Below, in pieces: positions 36,672 to 45,635 of a DNA stretch of 64,000 bases. Both the position numbers and the translations under genes were made by a program. The stretch is from Rhodococcus coprophilus NBRC 100603 (GTDB lineage Bacteria; Actinomycetota; Actinomycetes; Mycobacteriales; Mycobacteriaceae): NCBI RefSeq assembly GCF_001895045.1, contig NZ_BDAM01000001.1, positions 620,001 through 684,000 on the forward strand. Reading direction: 5' to 3'. Positions within the stretch are counted from its first letter, which is position 1. Each line of letters begins with the position of its first letter. The notes under the pieces are model-generated. The model had not been told where the DNA came from. It worked only from the letters and a program-made list of their open reading frames with translations, and made no database searches.

Positions 36672-38942
36672 TCAGGACTCGGTGGTCGCTTCGGCCGGAG
36701 CGGCCTCGGCGGAGTCGTCCTCGACGGGCACGAGGCTGATCTTGCCCCGGTTGTCGATGTCGGCGATCTCGACGCGGAGCTTCGATCCGACGCTCACGAC
36801 ATCCTCGACCTTGGCGATGCGCTTGCCGTTGCCCAGCTTGCTGATGTGGACCAGACCGTCGCGACCGGGCAGCAGCGAGACGAATGCGCCGAACGCCGTG
36901 GTCTTGACCACGGTGCCGAGGAATCGCTCGCCGACCTTGGGCAGCTGCGGGTTGGCGATGGCGTTGATCTTGTCGATCGCGGCCTGCGCGGACGGGCCGT
37001 CCGCGGCACCGACGTAGACGGTGCCGTCGTCCTCGATGGAGATGTTGGCGCCGGTCTCCTCGGTGATCGAGTTGATCATCTTGCCCTTGGGCCCGATGAC
37101 CTCGCCGATCTTGTCGACCGGAACCTTGATCGTGGTGATGCGCGGCGCGAACGGGCTCATCTCGTCCGGGCTGTCGATCGCCTCGGCCATGACCTCGAGG
37201 ATCGTGGCGCGAGCGTCGTGAGCCTGCGACAACGCACCCGCGAGCACCTGCGACGGGATGCCGTCGAGCTTGGTGTCGAGCTGCAGGGCCGTGACGAAGT
37301 CCTTCGTGCCGGCGACCTTGAAGTCCATGTCGCCGAAGGCGTCCTCGGCTCCGAGGATGTCGGTCAGCGCCACGTAGCGGATCTCACCGTCGACCTCGTC
37401 GGAGACGAGGCCCATCGCGATGCCGGCGACCGGCGCCTTCAGCGGCACACCGGCGTTGAGCAGCGACAGCGTCGAGGCACAGACGGAGCCCATCGACGTC
37501 GAGCCGTTCGAGCTCAGTGCCTCGGACACCTGACGGATCGCGTACGGGAACTCTTCCTGGCTCGGAAGCACCGGCGCGATGGCCCGCTCGGCGAGAGCGC
37601 CGTGGCCGATCTCGCGACGCTTCGGCGAACCGACGCGGCCGGTCTCACCGGTCGAGTACGGCGGGAAGTTGTAGTGGTGCATGTAGCGCTTGCTGGTCTC
37701 CGGGCCGAGCGAGTCGACCTGCTGAGCCATCTTGACCATGTCGAGGGTGGTGATACCCATGATCTGCGTCTCGCCACGCTCGAACAGTGCCGAACCGTGT
37801 GCGCGGGGAACCACCGCGACCTCGGCGGAGAGTGCACGGATGTCGGTGATCCCGCGCCCGTCGATGCGGAACTGGTCGCGCAGGATGCGCTGGCGGACCA
37901 GCTTCTTGGTGAGCGAACGGAAGGCCGCTCCGATCTCCTTCTCGCGACCCTCGAACTTCGGGGCGATCTGCTCGAGCACCTCGACCTTGATCTCGTCGGT
38001 GCGGTCGTCGCGCTCCTGCTTGCCCGCGATGGTCAGCGCCTCGGCCAGCTTGGTCGACGCAGCGGCCTCGACCTCGGCGTAGACGTCCTCCGCGTAGGGC
38101 GGGAACAGCGGGAAGTCGCCGGTCGGCTTCGCAGCGGCGGCTGCGAGCTGTTGCTGGGCCACGCAGAGACGGGCGATGAAGGGCTTGGCGGCTTCGAGCC
38201 CCTGGGCGACGATCGCCTCGGTCGGCGCCTGTGCGCCGCCCTCGATGAGCGAGATGACGTTCTCGGTCGCCTCTGCCTCGACCATCATGATCGCGACGTC
38301 AGCGGTGTCCGGGTTGTCGCCGCCACCGACGATGCGGCCCGCGACCACCATGTCGAACACGGCGTTCTCGAGCTGCTCGACCGTCGGGAAGGCGACCCAC
38401 TGCCCGGCCTTGTTGTCGTCGGACGTGATGAGCGCGACGCGCACGCCACCGACGGGGCCGGAGAACGGCAGGCCGGCGAGCTGCGTGGAGGCCGACGCCG
38501 CGTTGATCGCGACGACGTCGTACAGGTCGTTCGGGTTCAGGCTCAGAACCGTGACGACGACCTGGATCTCGTTGCGGAGACCGTCGACGAACGACGGGCG
38601 CAGCGGCCGGTCGATCAGGCGGCAGGTGAGGATCGCATCGGTGGAGGGGCGGCCTTCACGACGGAAGAACGAGCCCGGGATGCGGCCGGCTGCGTACATG
38701 CGCTCTTCGACATCCACCGTCAGCGGGAAGAAGTCGAAATGGTCCTTGGGGTGCTTCGACGCACTGGTGGCCGAGAGCAGCATGGTCTCGTCGTCGAGGT
38801 AGGCGACGACGGCTCCGGCGGCCTGCTGGGCAAGGCGGCCGGTCTCGAAACGGATCGTGCGGGTGCCGAAGGCACCGTTGTCGAGTGTCGCGACGGCTTC
38901 GTAGACGCCTTCGTCGGTCTCGACTGCGGAATTGCTTGTCAT
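36672..38942 (-). CDS. pnp: Polynucleotide phosphorylase (PNPase/GpsI)
   Basis: Phosphorolytic 3'-5' exoribonuclease and polymerase, part of the RNA-decay machinery. 756 residues: first RNase-PH domain (about 20-150), helical linker, second RNase-PH domain (about 350-570) with [28 protein letters not shown] domain ([20 protein letters not shown], about 612-631), S1 domain (about 680-745), then an acidic tail [15 protein letters not shown]. The ATG at 38942 has a purine-rich ribosome-binding site (AGAGAAGA). A 325-bp structured leader separates it from rpsO. In E. coli PNPase represses itself through its leader. Confidence 0.97.
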   Translation of the reverse strand: MTSNSAVETDEGVYEAVATLDNGAFGTRTIRFETGRLAQQAAGAVVAYLDDETMLLSATSASKHPKDHFDFFPLTVDVEERMYAAGRIPGSFFRREGRPSTDAILTCRLIDRPLRPSFVDGLRNEIQVVVTVLSLNPNDLYDVVAINAASASTQLAGLPFSGPVGGVRVALITSDDNKAGQWVAFPTVEQLENAVFDMVVAGRIVGGGDNPDTADVAIMMVEAEATENVISLIEGGAQAPTEAIVAQGLEAAKPFIARLCVAQQQLAAAAAKPTGDFPLFPPYAEDVYAEVEAAASTKLAEALTIAGKQERDDRTDEIKVEVLEQIAPKFEGREKEIGAAFRSLTKKLVRQRILRDQFRIDGRGITDIRALSAEVAVVPRAHGSALFERGETQIMGITTLDMVKMAQQVDSLGPETSKRYMHHYNFPPYSTGETGRVGSPKRREIGHGALAERAIAPVLPSQEEFPYAIRQVSEALSSNGSTSMGSVCASTLSLLNAGVPLKAPVAGIAMGLVSDEVDGEIRYVALTDILGAEDAFGDMDFKVAGTKDFVTALQLDTKLDGIPSQVLAGALSQAHDARATILEVMAEAIDSPDEMSPFAPRITTIKVPVDKIGEVIGPKGKMINSITEETGANISIEDDGTVYVGAADGPSAQAAIDKINAIANPQLPKVGERFLGTVVKTTAFGAFVSLLPGRDGLVHISKLGNGKRIAKVEDVVSVGSKLRVEIADIDNRGKISLVPVEDDSAEAAPAEATTES

Positions 38943-39267
38943 CTTTGTATCTTCTCTTCCCTCTTCGTCTTCGCCGTACCCGCGCGGGCTCCACGGCCCC
39001 CTTGGCCGTGGTTGCGCACCGATTCACGGAGGCGGTCGTCGATCGAAACTTTCCGGCCGGGGTATCGCACACGGACACCGTGCCTGGACCGGAAAGTCAC
39101 TACCGAGGACCGACACCATCGGTGCATACGGTTCACCGCCGTCGGCGGTGTGGTGTGCCGGCTATCGCGGCACAAACACCGATAGCCAACGGGGCCCAGT
39201 GTAGTGGGTACCCCGTTGGCTGTCGGAAAAGATCAGCGGATGCAGATCGTGTCGCTTCCCGGCTGCG
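38943..39267 (-). promoter_or_regulatory. Structured intergenic leader between rpsO and pnp
   Basis: The 325 bp hold no gene but several strong dyads. From the pnp start outward: CCACGGCC/GGCCGTGG, perfect 8-bp stem, 5-nt loop (38991-39011); an outer stem ACTTTCCGG/CCGGAAAGT (39048-39056 with 39089-39097) enclosing CACGG-ACA-CCGTG (39070-39082), which makes a branched fold; CACCGCC-GTC-GGCGGTG (39134-39150); TGTGCCG/CGGCACA (39154-39174); and the rpsO terminator (39184-39221). The near-start hairpin and branched element are candidates for PNPase autoregulation. Confidence 0.6.
39184..39221 (-). terminator. Terminator hairpin after rpsO
   Basis: A perfect 11-bp stem AGCCAACGGGG (39184-39194) / CCCCGTTGGCT (39211-39221) with a 16-nt loop lies 47 bp after the rpsO stop on the minus strand. 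A loosely T-rich stretch follows (TGTTTGTG). Probably partial, since pnp follows in the same direction. Confidence 0.6.
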
Positions 39268-39537
39268 TCAGCGACGCAGGCCCAGACGCTGGATGAGCGA
39301 GCGGTAACGCTCGACGTCGACCTTCTCGACGTACTTCAGCAGGCGGCGACGACGACCGACCAGCAGCAGCAGGCCGCGGCGGGAGTGGTGGTCGTGCTTG
39401 TGCTGCTTGAGGTGCTCGGTGAGATCGACGATGCGCTTGGTGAGCATCGCGACCTGAGCCTCGGGCGACCCGGTGTCGGTCTCGTGGAGGCCGTACTCGC
39501 CGAGGATCTGCTTCTTCTGTTCGGTGGTCAATGCCAC
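39268..39537 (-). CDS. rpsO: 30S ribosomal protein S15
   Basis: Binds 16S rRNA early in assembly of the small subunit platform. 89 residues, as expected for S15. Hallmarks are the start [32 protein letters not shown], the [19 protein letters not shown] block that contacts the three-way rRNA junction, and the end [12 protein letters not shown]. The GTG at 39537 has AGGAG 9 nt upstream, and the family start agrees; the longer reading from 39729 is an artefact. Order ribF-rpsO-pnp is conserved in many bacteria. Confidence 0.98.
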   Translation of the reverse strand: MALTTEQKKQILGEYGLHETDTGSPEAQVAMLTKRIVDLTEHLKQHKHDHHSRRGLLLLVGRRRRLLKYVEKVDVERYRSLIQRLGLRR

Positions 39538-39694
39538 TGGTATTACTCCTGAACAACTGACGTCCGCGTGACAGAAAGCGGACCGGGTCCGCCGGTGCGG
39601 CCGCCGCGAACCGCAGCACACACCAGCAGACGATATTACCAGAGCCGGTTGCCCGGCCCTCGCGTGCATCGCTGCACCCCGTCGGGGGTGGGCG

Positions 39695-40654
39695 TCAGCC
39701 GGCGAGAATCTCGCGCGCACGCTCCGCATCGCGGTGCATCGCCGAGATCAGGGCTTCCACGGAATCGAACTTCTCCATTCCCCGCAGCCGCTCGACGAAG
39801 TCCACGGCCACGTGCTGGCCGTACAGGTCGGCTTCCTCGTCGAGAACGTAGGCCTCGACGGTGCGCTTGCGTCCCGAGAAGGTCGGATTGGTTCCGACCG
39901 ACACGGCGGCCATGTACCGCTCCCCGACCGAGACCCCTTCGACGGGTGATCCCGAGCCGAGGACGGTGAACCAGGCGGCGTAGACCCCGTCGGCCGGAAT
40001 CGCCGCGTACATGGGCGGGGCGACGTTGGCGGTCGGGAACCCGAGTCCACGACCGCGACCGTCGCCGTGCACGACGACCCCTTCCACCCGGTGCGGACGG
40101 CCGAGCGCATCTGCCGCCGCAGCGACGTCGCCGGCGTCCACACAGGACCGGATGTAGGTCGACGAGAAGGTCACCGCGTGCTCGGCGACGAGGGTCAGTC
40201 CCTGCACCGCGAAGCCCGAGCGCGCGCCGATCGAACGCAGCAGGTCGACCGTCCCGGCGGCCTTCTTGCCGAACGTGAAGTTCTCCCCCACCACCACCTC
40301 GGCGACATGGAGTCGCTCGACGAGGATCTCGTGGGCGTACCTCTCGGGTGAGAGCTTCATGAATTCGGGGGTGAACGGCACGACGCAGAACACGTCGATT
40401 CCGAGTTCCTCCGCCAACTCGGCGCGCCGCGCCAGGGTGGTCAGCTGCGCGGGGTGACTGCCCGGCCGCACCACTTCCATGGGGTGCGGGTCGAACGTCA
40501 TGAGCACGCTCGGCACACCCCGCTCCGTCGCGGCTTTCACAGCGCTCGATATCAACTGCTGGTGTCCCCGGTGTACGCCGTCGAACACCCCGATCGTCAC
40601 CACACAACGACCCCAGTCCGCAGGTATCTCGTCCAGACCTCGCCATCTCTGCAC
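39695..40654 (-). CDS. ribF: RibF, bifunctional riboflavin kinase/FAD synthetase
   Basis: Converts riboflavin to FMN and then FAD. 319 residues. The N-terminal nucleotidyltransferase has [17 protein letters not shown] (the GxFDGxHxGH motif, about 19-35) and the later SSTYIRS motif. The C-terminal kinase has [10 protein letters not shown] and [11 protein letters not shown], with [11 protein letters not shown] at the end. The start is a GTG at 40654, preceded by TAGGCT and 6 nt; an overlapping ATG two bases earlier is out of frame. It is divergent from the metal importer. Confidence 0.96.
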   Translation of the reverse strand: MQRWRGLDEIPADWGRCVVTIGVFDGVHRGHQQLISSAVKAATERGVPSVLMTFDPHPMEVVRPGSHPAQLTTLARRAELAEELGIDVFCVVPFTPEFMKLSPERYAHEILVERLHVAEVVVGENFTFGKKAAGTVDLLRSIGARSGFAVQGLTLVAEHAVTFSSTYIRSCVDAGDVAAAADALGRPHRVEGVVVHGDGRGRGLGFPTANVAPPMYAAIPADGVYAAWFTVLGSGSPVEGVSVGERYMAAVSVGTNPTFSGRKRTVEAYVLDEEADLYGQHVAVDFVERLRGMEKFDSVEALISAMHRDAERAREILAG

Positions 40655-40660
40655 ATCGGC

Positions 40661-40666
40661 AGCCTA
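40661..40666 (-). promoter_or_regulatory. -10 box of a leaderless ribF promoter
   Basis: TAGGCT on the minus strand ends 6 nt before the GTG at 40654. With it, ribF and the divergent importer gene form a back-to-back pair of leaderless units. Confidence 0.5.
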
Positions 40667-40713
40667 CGGCGCACGCGCCGGCCGGTCATCCTCGCCCGGT
40701 CGCGCAGCCCGCA

Positions 40714-40758
40714 TGGACAGCATCTGCGACCCGAATGCATAATTTCGGTGTGCCGAAC
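40714..40758 (+). promoter_or_regulatory. Promoter and candidate MntR operator of the metal importer
   Basis: TGGACA (40714-40719), 18 bp, CATAAT (40738-40743), then 6 nt to a GTG at 40750: a complete leaderless promoter. A dyad TTCGG-TGTG-CCGAA (40744-40757, flanked by T and C) covers the predicted start of transcription, where a bound repressor would block initiation. The DtxR-family gene three genes downstream is the natural candidate to bind it. Confidence 0.6.
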
Positions 40759-41658
40759 ATTTCGATTGGATGGGTCAAAACCGCGGTGGTGGCGATCGCC
40801 GCAGCGACCCTCGCTGCCTGCGCCTCCCCGACGGAAGCCGACGAGCGCCCCTTCGCTCTGACCACGTTCACGGTCATCGCCGACATGACCCGCGCGGTCG
40901 CGGGCGAGCACGTCCGGGTCGAGTCCATCACCAAGCCCGGCGCCGAGGTCCACGGTTACGAGCCGACCCCCAGCGACCTCCGGAACGCCGCCGACGCCGA
41001 CCTCGTCCTGGACAACGGCCTCGGACTCGAGCGCTGGTTCGAGCAGTTCCTCGAAGACGCCGACGCGTCGCACGTGGTACTCAGCGAGGGCATCGAACCC
41101 GAGTTCATCACCGGCGACAGCTACGCCGGGCAGAACAATCCGCACGCCTGGATGTCTCCGCTCAACGCCCAGATCTACGTGGACAACATCACTGCGGCCC
41201 TGACCGATCTCGCGCCGGAACACGCGGCGGAGTTCGCCGCGAACGCTGCCGCCTACAAGGCGGAACTCGCCGCTCTCCACGAGGACCTCGTCGCCGGCGT
41301 CTCGGCACTCCCCGAAGCCCAGCGCGCCCTGGTGACGTGCGAGGGCGCGTTCAGCTATCTCGCACGCGACGCGGGCCTGAAGGAGGCGTACCTGTGGCCG
41401 GTCAACGCCGACCAGCAGGGCACACCCCAGCAGATCGCGCAGACCGTCGACTTCGTGCGCGACAACCGGGTACCCGCAGTCTTCTGCGAATCGACCGTCT
41501 CGGACAAGGCGCAGCAGCAGGTGGCCGCCGACACCGGTGCGCGATTCGGCGGGACGCTCTACGTCGACTCGTTGTCCGGCCCGGACGGTCCGGTCCCCAC
41601 CTACCTGGATCTGCTGCGGCACGACATCTCGACCATCACGGCAGGACTGACACGATGA
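40750..41658 (+). CDS. Metal ABC transporter substrate-binding lipoprotein (probably manganese)
   Basis: Cluster A-I metal-binding protein anchored outside the membrane. From GTG 40750 it has 302 residues: hydrophobic signal, lipobox LAAC with Cys24. Likely metal ligands are the His of EVHGYEP, the His of NNPHAWMSP, the Glu of FCESTVS and the Asp of YVDSL, matching the His-His-Glu-Asp set of PsaA/MntC. There is no His-rich loop of the zinc-binding ZnuA type, and the nearby mntR supports manganese. An ATG at 40735 is also in frame, but it overlaps the -10 box, so it is rejected. Confidence 0.88.
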   Translation: MPNISIGWVKTAVVAIAAATLAACASPTEADERPFALTTFTVIADMTRAVAGEHVRVESITKPGAEVHGYEPTPSDLRNAADADLVLDNGLGLERWFEQFLEDADASHVVLSEGIEPEFITGDSYAGQNNPHAWMSPLNAQIYVDNITAALTDLAPEHAAEFAANAAAYKAELAALHEDLVAGVSALPEAQRALVTCEGAFSYLARDAGLKEAYLWPVNADQQGTPQQIAQTVDFVRDNRVPAVFCESTVSDKAQQQVAADTGARFGGTLYVDSLSGPDGPVPTYLDLLRHDISTITAGLTR

Positions 41659-42419
41659 CCACACCCGCCCTGGACATCGATACCGTGACCGTGCGCTACG
41701 ACTCCGTCACCGCGCTGGACCGGGTGTCGCTGGCCTTGGCGCCCGGCAGGGTGTGCGGACTCGTCGGAACCAACGGCTCCGGCAAATCCACCCTGTTCAA
41801 GACGATCATGGGTCTGGTCCGGCCGGTGTCGGGGCGCGTCTCGATCACCGGCGGATCCACCGCGGCCGCACGCCGGAAGGGTGCGGTGGCGTACGTGCCG
41901 CAGTCGGAGGCCGTCGACTGGGATTTCCCGATCGGCGTACGGGACGTGGTCATGACCGGCCGGTTCGGGCGCCAGGGTTTCATACGCAGGCCACGACCTG
42001 CGGACCGTGCTGCCGTCGAAGCCGCCCTCGACCGCGTCGGCATGACCGACTTCGCGACACGGCAGATCGGCCAGCTGTCCGGCGGCCAGCGCAAACGCGT
42101 GTTCGTGGCGCGGGCGATCGCGCAGGAAGCTCCCCTGCTCCTGCTCGACGAACCCTTCGCAGGTGTCGACACGAAGACGCAGCAGGCGCTGACAACGGTG
42201 ATCCGCGACCTCGCGGCATCGGGGCACGCCGTCCTCGTCGCGACACACGACCTGACCGGCCTGCCGCTCCTCTGCGACGAGGCCGTTCTGCTGCAACGAC
42301 GTCTCCTCGTTCACGGTTCACCCGACGAAGTGCTGCGTCCCGAGAACCTGGCGCTCGCGTTCGGCGCCTCCCCGGCCGACTCGCCTGCCGGCCCGCCCAC
42401 CGTCCGAGAGGTGCAGTGA
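41655..42419 (+). CDS. Metal ABC transporter ATP-binding protein
   Basis: ATPase of the manganese-type importer. 254 residues, Walker A GTNGSGKST at about 37-45, signature QLSGGQRKR near 138-146, Walker B LLLLDEPFAGVD near 160, H-loop ATHD near 197. The VAYVPQSEAVDWDFPIGVRDVV segment (with the VDWDFP motif) is typical of the ZnuC/MntB group. The ATG overlaps the lipoprotein stop (ATGA), and its own stop overlaps the permease start (TGATG), so the three genes are tightly coupled. Confidence 0.92.
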   Translation: MTTPALDIDTVTVRYDSVTALDRVSLALAPGRVCGLVGTNGSGKSTLFKTIMGLVRPVSGRVSITGGSTAAARRKGAVAYVPQSEAVDWDFPIGVRDVVMTGRFGRQGFIRRPRPADRAAVEAALDRVGMTDFATRQIGQLSGGQRKRVFVARAIAQEAPLLLLDEPFAGVDTKTQQALTTVIRDLAASGHAVLVATHDLTGLPLLCDEAVLLQRRLLVHGSPDEVLRPENLALAFGASPADSPAGPPTVREVQ

Positions 42420-43300
42420 TGCTCGATCTACTGCTCGACCCCCTGCAGTACGGCTTCATGCAGCGCGCGCTGATCGTGGCGGTCGCCGCGACGGTGGTGT
42501 GCGCCCTGCTCAGCTGCTGGCTCGTCCTGATCGGGTGGTCGCTCATGGGTGACGCCGTCTCGCATGCGGTGTTGCCGGGCGTCGTGCTCGCGTATCTCGC
42601 CGGAGCGCCCTTCGCGCTGGGTGCCCTGTTGTTCGCGGGGATCGCGGTCGCCCTGATCGGGCTGGTCCGCAACACCAGCCGTGTCAAGGAAGACGCCGCG
42701 ATCGGCATCGTTTTCACCACGCTTTTCGCGCTCGGTGTCGTGCTGATCTCCAAGAACCCCAGCCAGATCGACCTCAACCACGTGCTGTTCGGCAACCTGC
42801 TGGGCCTTGCCTCCGGTGACGTCTGGCAGGTCTCGGCGCTCGCGGCAGCGGTGCTCGTCGTGCTGGTGGTCAAGCGTCGTGACCTGACGCTGTTCGCGTT
42901 CGATCGGGTGCAGGCACACGCCCTGGGTATCTCACCCGGCCGGTTGTCGGCGCTCCTGCTCGCGCTGCTCGCCGTCACCATCGTCAGCGCGATCCAGGCG
43001 GTCGGGGTGATTCTGGTGGTCGCGATGCTGATCATCCCCGGAGCTACCGCCTACCTGCTCACCGACCGCCTCGCGCGGATGCTCGTCATCGCACCGGTGC
43101 TCGCGGTCGCCGCGTCGGTCGTCGGGGTGTACACGAGCTACTACACCGACGCCGCGACCGGCGGGGTCGTCGTCCTGGCGCAATCGGTGGTGTTCGCGGC
43201 GGTGTACCTGTTCTCGCCGCGGCACGGCGTGGTCACCAAAGCGGTGCGCCGCCGCGCCGCGGCGACCGACGCGGGTGAATCCGTGCTGACGGTTACCTAA
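42419..43300 (+). CDS. Metal ABC transporter permease
   Basis: ABC-3 family membrane subunit, 293 residues and about eight spans. Family blocks are the start LLDPLQYGFMQRALIVAVAATVVCALLSCWLVL, then GWSLMGDAVSHAVLPGVVLAYL (with the SHAVLPG motif) and IQAVGVILVVAMLIIPGATAYLLT near the C-terminus. A single permease gene suggests a homodimer. Its stop TAA forms the first bases of a TAAACT -10 box for mntR, so the importer operon and the regulator gene meet without a gap. Confidence 0.92.
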   Translation: MLDLLLDPLQYGFMQRALIVAVAATVVCALLSCWLVLIGWSLMGDAVSHAVLPGVVLAYLAGAPFALGALLFAGIAVALIGLVRNTSRVKEDAAIGIVFTTLFALGVVLISKNPSQIDLNHVLFGNLLGLASGDVWQVSALAAAVLVVLVVKRRDLTLFAFDRVQAHALGISPGRLSALLLALLAVTIVSAIQAVGVILVVAMLIIPGATAYLLTDRLARMLVIAPVLAVAASVVGVYTSYYTDAATGGVVVLAQSVVFAAVYLFSPRHGVVTKAVRRRAAATDAGESVLTVT

Positions 43301-43303
43301 ACT
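43298..43303 (+). promoter_or_regulatory. -10 box of a leaderless mntR promoter
   Basis: TAAACT begins with the permease stop codon and ends 7 nt before the GTG at 43311. No ribosome-binding site precedes the GTG. It implies that mntR can be transcribed apart from the importer genes. Confidence 0.5.
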
Positions 43304-43310
43304 GAACGAC

Positions 43311-44000
43311 GTGACGGACACGAGCGAGACCACGGCGACCGAGACACTGTCATCGGTCGCCCAGGACTATCTGAAGATCATCTGGACGGTCCAGGAGTGG
43401 TCCGGGGAGAAGATCTCCACCAAACTGCTCGCCGAGAAGCTCGGTGTCTCGGCGTCGACCGTGTCGGAAGCGGTCCGGCGCCTGGCCGATCAAGGTCTGC
43501 TCGACCATGCTCGTTACGGGTCGATCTCCCTGACCGACGCCGGCCGCACGGCCGCCGTGTCGATGGTGCGGCGGCATCGGCTCATCGAGACGTTCCTCGT
43601 CCGGGAACTCGGTTACGGCTGGGACGAGGTGCACGACGAAGCCGAGGTGCTCGAGCACGCGGTGTCCGAACGGATGGTCGCCGCGATGGACGCCAAACTC
43701 GGTTACCCGGAACGCGACCCGCACGGTGACCCCATCCCGTCGCACGACGGCCGGGTCGACGCGCCACCGGCCCGACCCCTCACCGCATTCGCAGACGGCG
43801 AGCACGGGCGGGTCGCCCGGATCTCCGACGCCGACCCCGCGATGCTGCGCTACTTCGACGAAGTCGGTATCTCCCTCGACACCGACATCCGCGTCGTCGA
43901 ACGCCGCGACTTCGCCGGGACGATGTCGATCCGGATCGGCACGGACGGTGACACGGTGGAACTGGGCACCCTCGCGGCCGGGGCGATCTGGCTCGTCTGA
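43311..44000 (+). CDS. mntR: MntR, DtxR-family manganese-responsive regulator
   Basis: Metal-activated repressor, 229 residues. The winged helix (about 12-75) contains AQDYLKIIWTVQEWSGEKISTKLLAEKLGVSASTVSEAVRRL; the dimer/metal domain includes RHRLIETFLVRELGYGWDEVHDEAEVLEHAVSERM, with the ligand-bearing H and E residues of the DtxR fold. A C-terminal FeoA/SH3-like domain follows. Position next to truB equals Rv2788 (sirR/MntR). It probably represses the adjacent importer through the dyad at 40744-40757. Confidence 0.9.
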   Translation: MTDTSETTATETLSSVAQDYLKIIWTVQEWSGEKISTKLLAEKLGVSASTVSEAVRRLADQGLLDHARYGSISLTDAGRTAAVSMVRRHRLIETFLVRELGYGWDEVHDEAEVLEHAVSERMVAAMDAKLGYPERDPHGDPIPSHDGRVDAPPARPLTAFADGEHGRVARISDADPAMLRYFDEVGISLDTDIRVVERRDFAGTMSIRIGTDGDTVELGTLAAGAIWLV

Positions 44001-44004
44001 GCGA

Positions 44005-44925
44005 TCACATGTTCGCCGGCCGCACCACGAACACCGACGCCGCGCGCCGTCCCTTCTCCTGGACCAGCGCGGCCGCGCGGCCGCGCTCGTCGATCGCGGC
44101 GTAGACGCCTTCGATTCCCGCCGGTTCGAGCCACCGTCCGTTCGCGAGGACCGCGGCCTCGGCGTCGGTCACCGTCCTGCACTCGAACGCTGTGCGGATC
44201 GCCTCGTCGATGTCGAGACTCGGCACCGGATCGTCGGCGAGTTCCTCGAGGGTGCGCGCATGCTCGAGCCCGAACGGGCCCACCCTGGTGCGTCGCAACG
44301 CAGTCAGGTGTCCCCCGACGCCGAGCGCGGCTCCCAGGTCGCGGGCGAGCGCGCGAATGTAGGTTCCCGACGAACAGTCCACCTCCACGTCCAGGTCGAC
44401 GAAGGAACCTACGTCGCGGCGTGCGAGCACGTCGAACCGGGACACCGTCACCGGCCGTGCGGGGATGTCGACGGTCTCGCCCTCACGCATGCGCGCATAC
44501 GCGCGTTTGCCGTCGATCTTGATGGCACTCACGCTGGCGGGGATCTGCTCGATGTCGCCGGTGAGCGTCTCCACCACCGCGGCGATCTGCTCGTCGGTGA
44601 CGGCCGACGCGTCCGAGGTCTCCACCACGTCGCCCTCGGCGTCGTCGGTGACGGTGCTCTGGCCTAGACGGATGGTCGCGGTGTAGGACTTCGTGGTCAG
44701 CGACAACAGGCCCAGTAGCTTGGTGGCTCGCTCGACACCGAGCACGAGGACGCCGGTAGCCATGGGGTCGAGCGTGCCGGCATGCCCCACCTTCCGGGTG
44801 CCGAGCAGGCGGCGGCACCGCGCCACCACGTCATGGCTGGTCATGCCCGCGGGCTTGTCGACGACAAGCAGGCCGGCGCGTGCCACCGCGGGGTTCTCGG
44901 TCGAATCGTGATTGCGGTCGGTCAT
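44005..44925 (-). CDS. truB: TruB, tRNA pseudouridine-55 synthase
   Basis: Forms pseudouridine 55 in the T-loop of nearly all tRNAs. 306 residues. The catalytic Asp53 is in [14 protein letters not shown]. Other blocks are [15 protein letters not shown] at the start and [13 protein letters not shown] later, and a C-terminal PUA-like part is present. The ATG at 44925 gives the family N-terminus MTDRNHDST. Four bases separate its end from convergent mntR. It lies 2 bp after the phosphopantetheinyl transferase gene. Confidence 0.96.
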   Translation of the reverse strand: MTDRNHDSTENPAVARAGLLVVDKPAGMTSHDVVARCRRLLGTRKVGHAGTLDPMATGVLVLGVERATKLLGLLSLTTKSYTATIRLGQSTVTDDAEGDVVETSDASAVTDEQIAAVVETLTGDIEQIPASVSAIKIDGKRAYARMREGETVDIPARPVTVSRFDVLARRDVGSFVDLDVEVDCSSGTYIRALARDLGAALGVGGHLTALRRTRVGPFGLEHARTLEELADDPVPSLDIDEAIRTAFECRTVTDAEAAVLANGRWLEPAGIEGVYAAIDERGRAAALVQEKGRRAASVFVVRPANM

Positions 44926-44927
44926 CG

Positions 44928-45635
44928 TCAGCGCACCGCGATCGCAGTGAGAACGAGGCCGTCCGCGACGAGCCAGCGGCCGTCGAATCCGGTCACCGGC
45001 GGTCCGTCGTGCGTGTCGCCGGGTACCAGGATCCGGGAATGGAACGTGCCGGTCACGGCGTCGGACGTGGTCTCGCGCTCGAACGTGATGTGGGCATCCT
45101 CGAATCCGAGCCAGCGGCCGGTGAGGGGAAACCATGCCTTGTAGGTGGCTTCCTTCGCGCAGAACAGCACCCGGTCCCAGTGCACGTCACCGTCGGTCGA
45201 CGCGAGCCATTCCCGCTCCGGCTCGAGACTGACCGCGGGCAGCACGCCGTCGGGCAGCACGTCGTGCGGTTCGGCGTCGATCCCCAGCGACCGCACCTGC
45301 AGCGAGTACCCGAGCACCGCACCCCGGTAGCCGTCGCAGTGGGTGAGGCTGCCGACGAGTCCGCGCGGCCACACCGGCGCTCCCCGTTCGCCGCGCATGA
45401 CGGGACCGGGTTCGACGCCCAGGCGCGCCATCGCAAGCCGGGCGCAGTGCCGGGCTCCGGCGAACTCCCGGCGCCGCTTGTCGACTGCGCGTGCGACGAG
45501 GGCTTCCTCCTGGGGGTGCGGTTGCAGCCCCGGCGGGTCGGAGAAGAGTTCCGCGGCGGCGACACCCTCCGGCACGATGCGCGAGATCAGCGCTTCATGG
45601 GTCTCGACCTGTTCTCCGGCGGACGGTTCCGTCAC
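44928..45635 (-). CDS. pptT: PptT-type 4'-phosphopantetheinyl transferase
   Basis: Transfers phosphopantetheine from CoA to acyl- and peptidyl-carrier proteins; in mycobacteria it is essential for mycolate and siderophore synthases. 235 residues, EntD/Sfp type. Motifs: [34 protein letters not shown] (magnesium-binding Asp and Glu), and [16 protein letters not shown] (K-E-A-x-x-K). The GTG start at 45635 overlaps the phosphoesterase stop by 4 nt. The order with a metallophosphoesterase matches Rv2794c-Rv2795c, where the partner is reported as a PptT antagonist (PptH). Confidence 0.93.
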   Translation of the reverse strand: MTEPSAGEQVETHEALISRIVPEGVAAAELFSDPPGLQPHPQEEALVARAVDKRRREFAGARHCARLAMARLGVEPGPVMRGERGAPVWPRGLVGSLTHCDGYRGAVLGYSLQVRSLGIDAEPHDVLPDGVLPAVSLEPEREWLASTDGDVHWDRVLFCAKEATYKAWFPLTGRWLGFEDAHITFERETTSDAVTGTFHSRILVPGDTHDGPPVTGFDGRWLVADGLVLTAIAVR

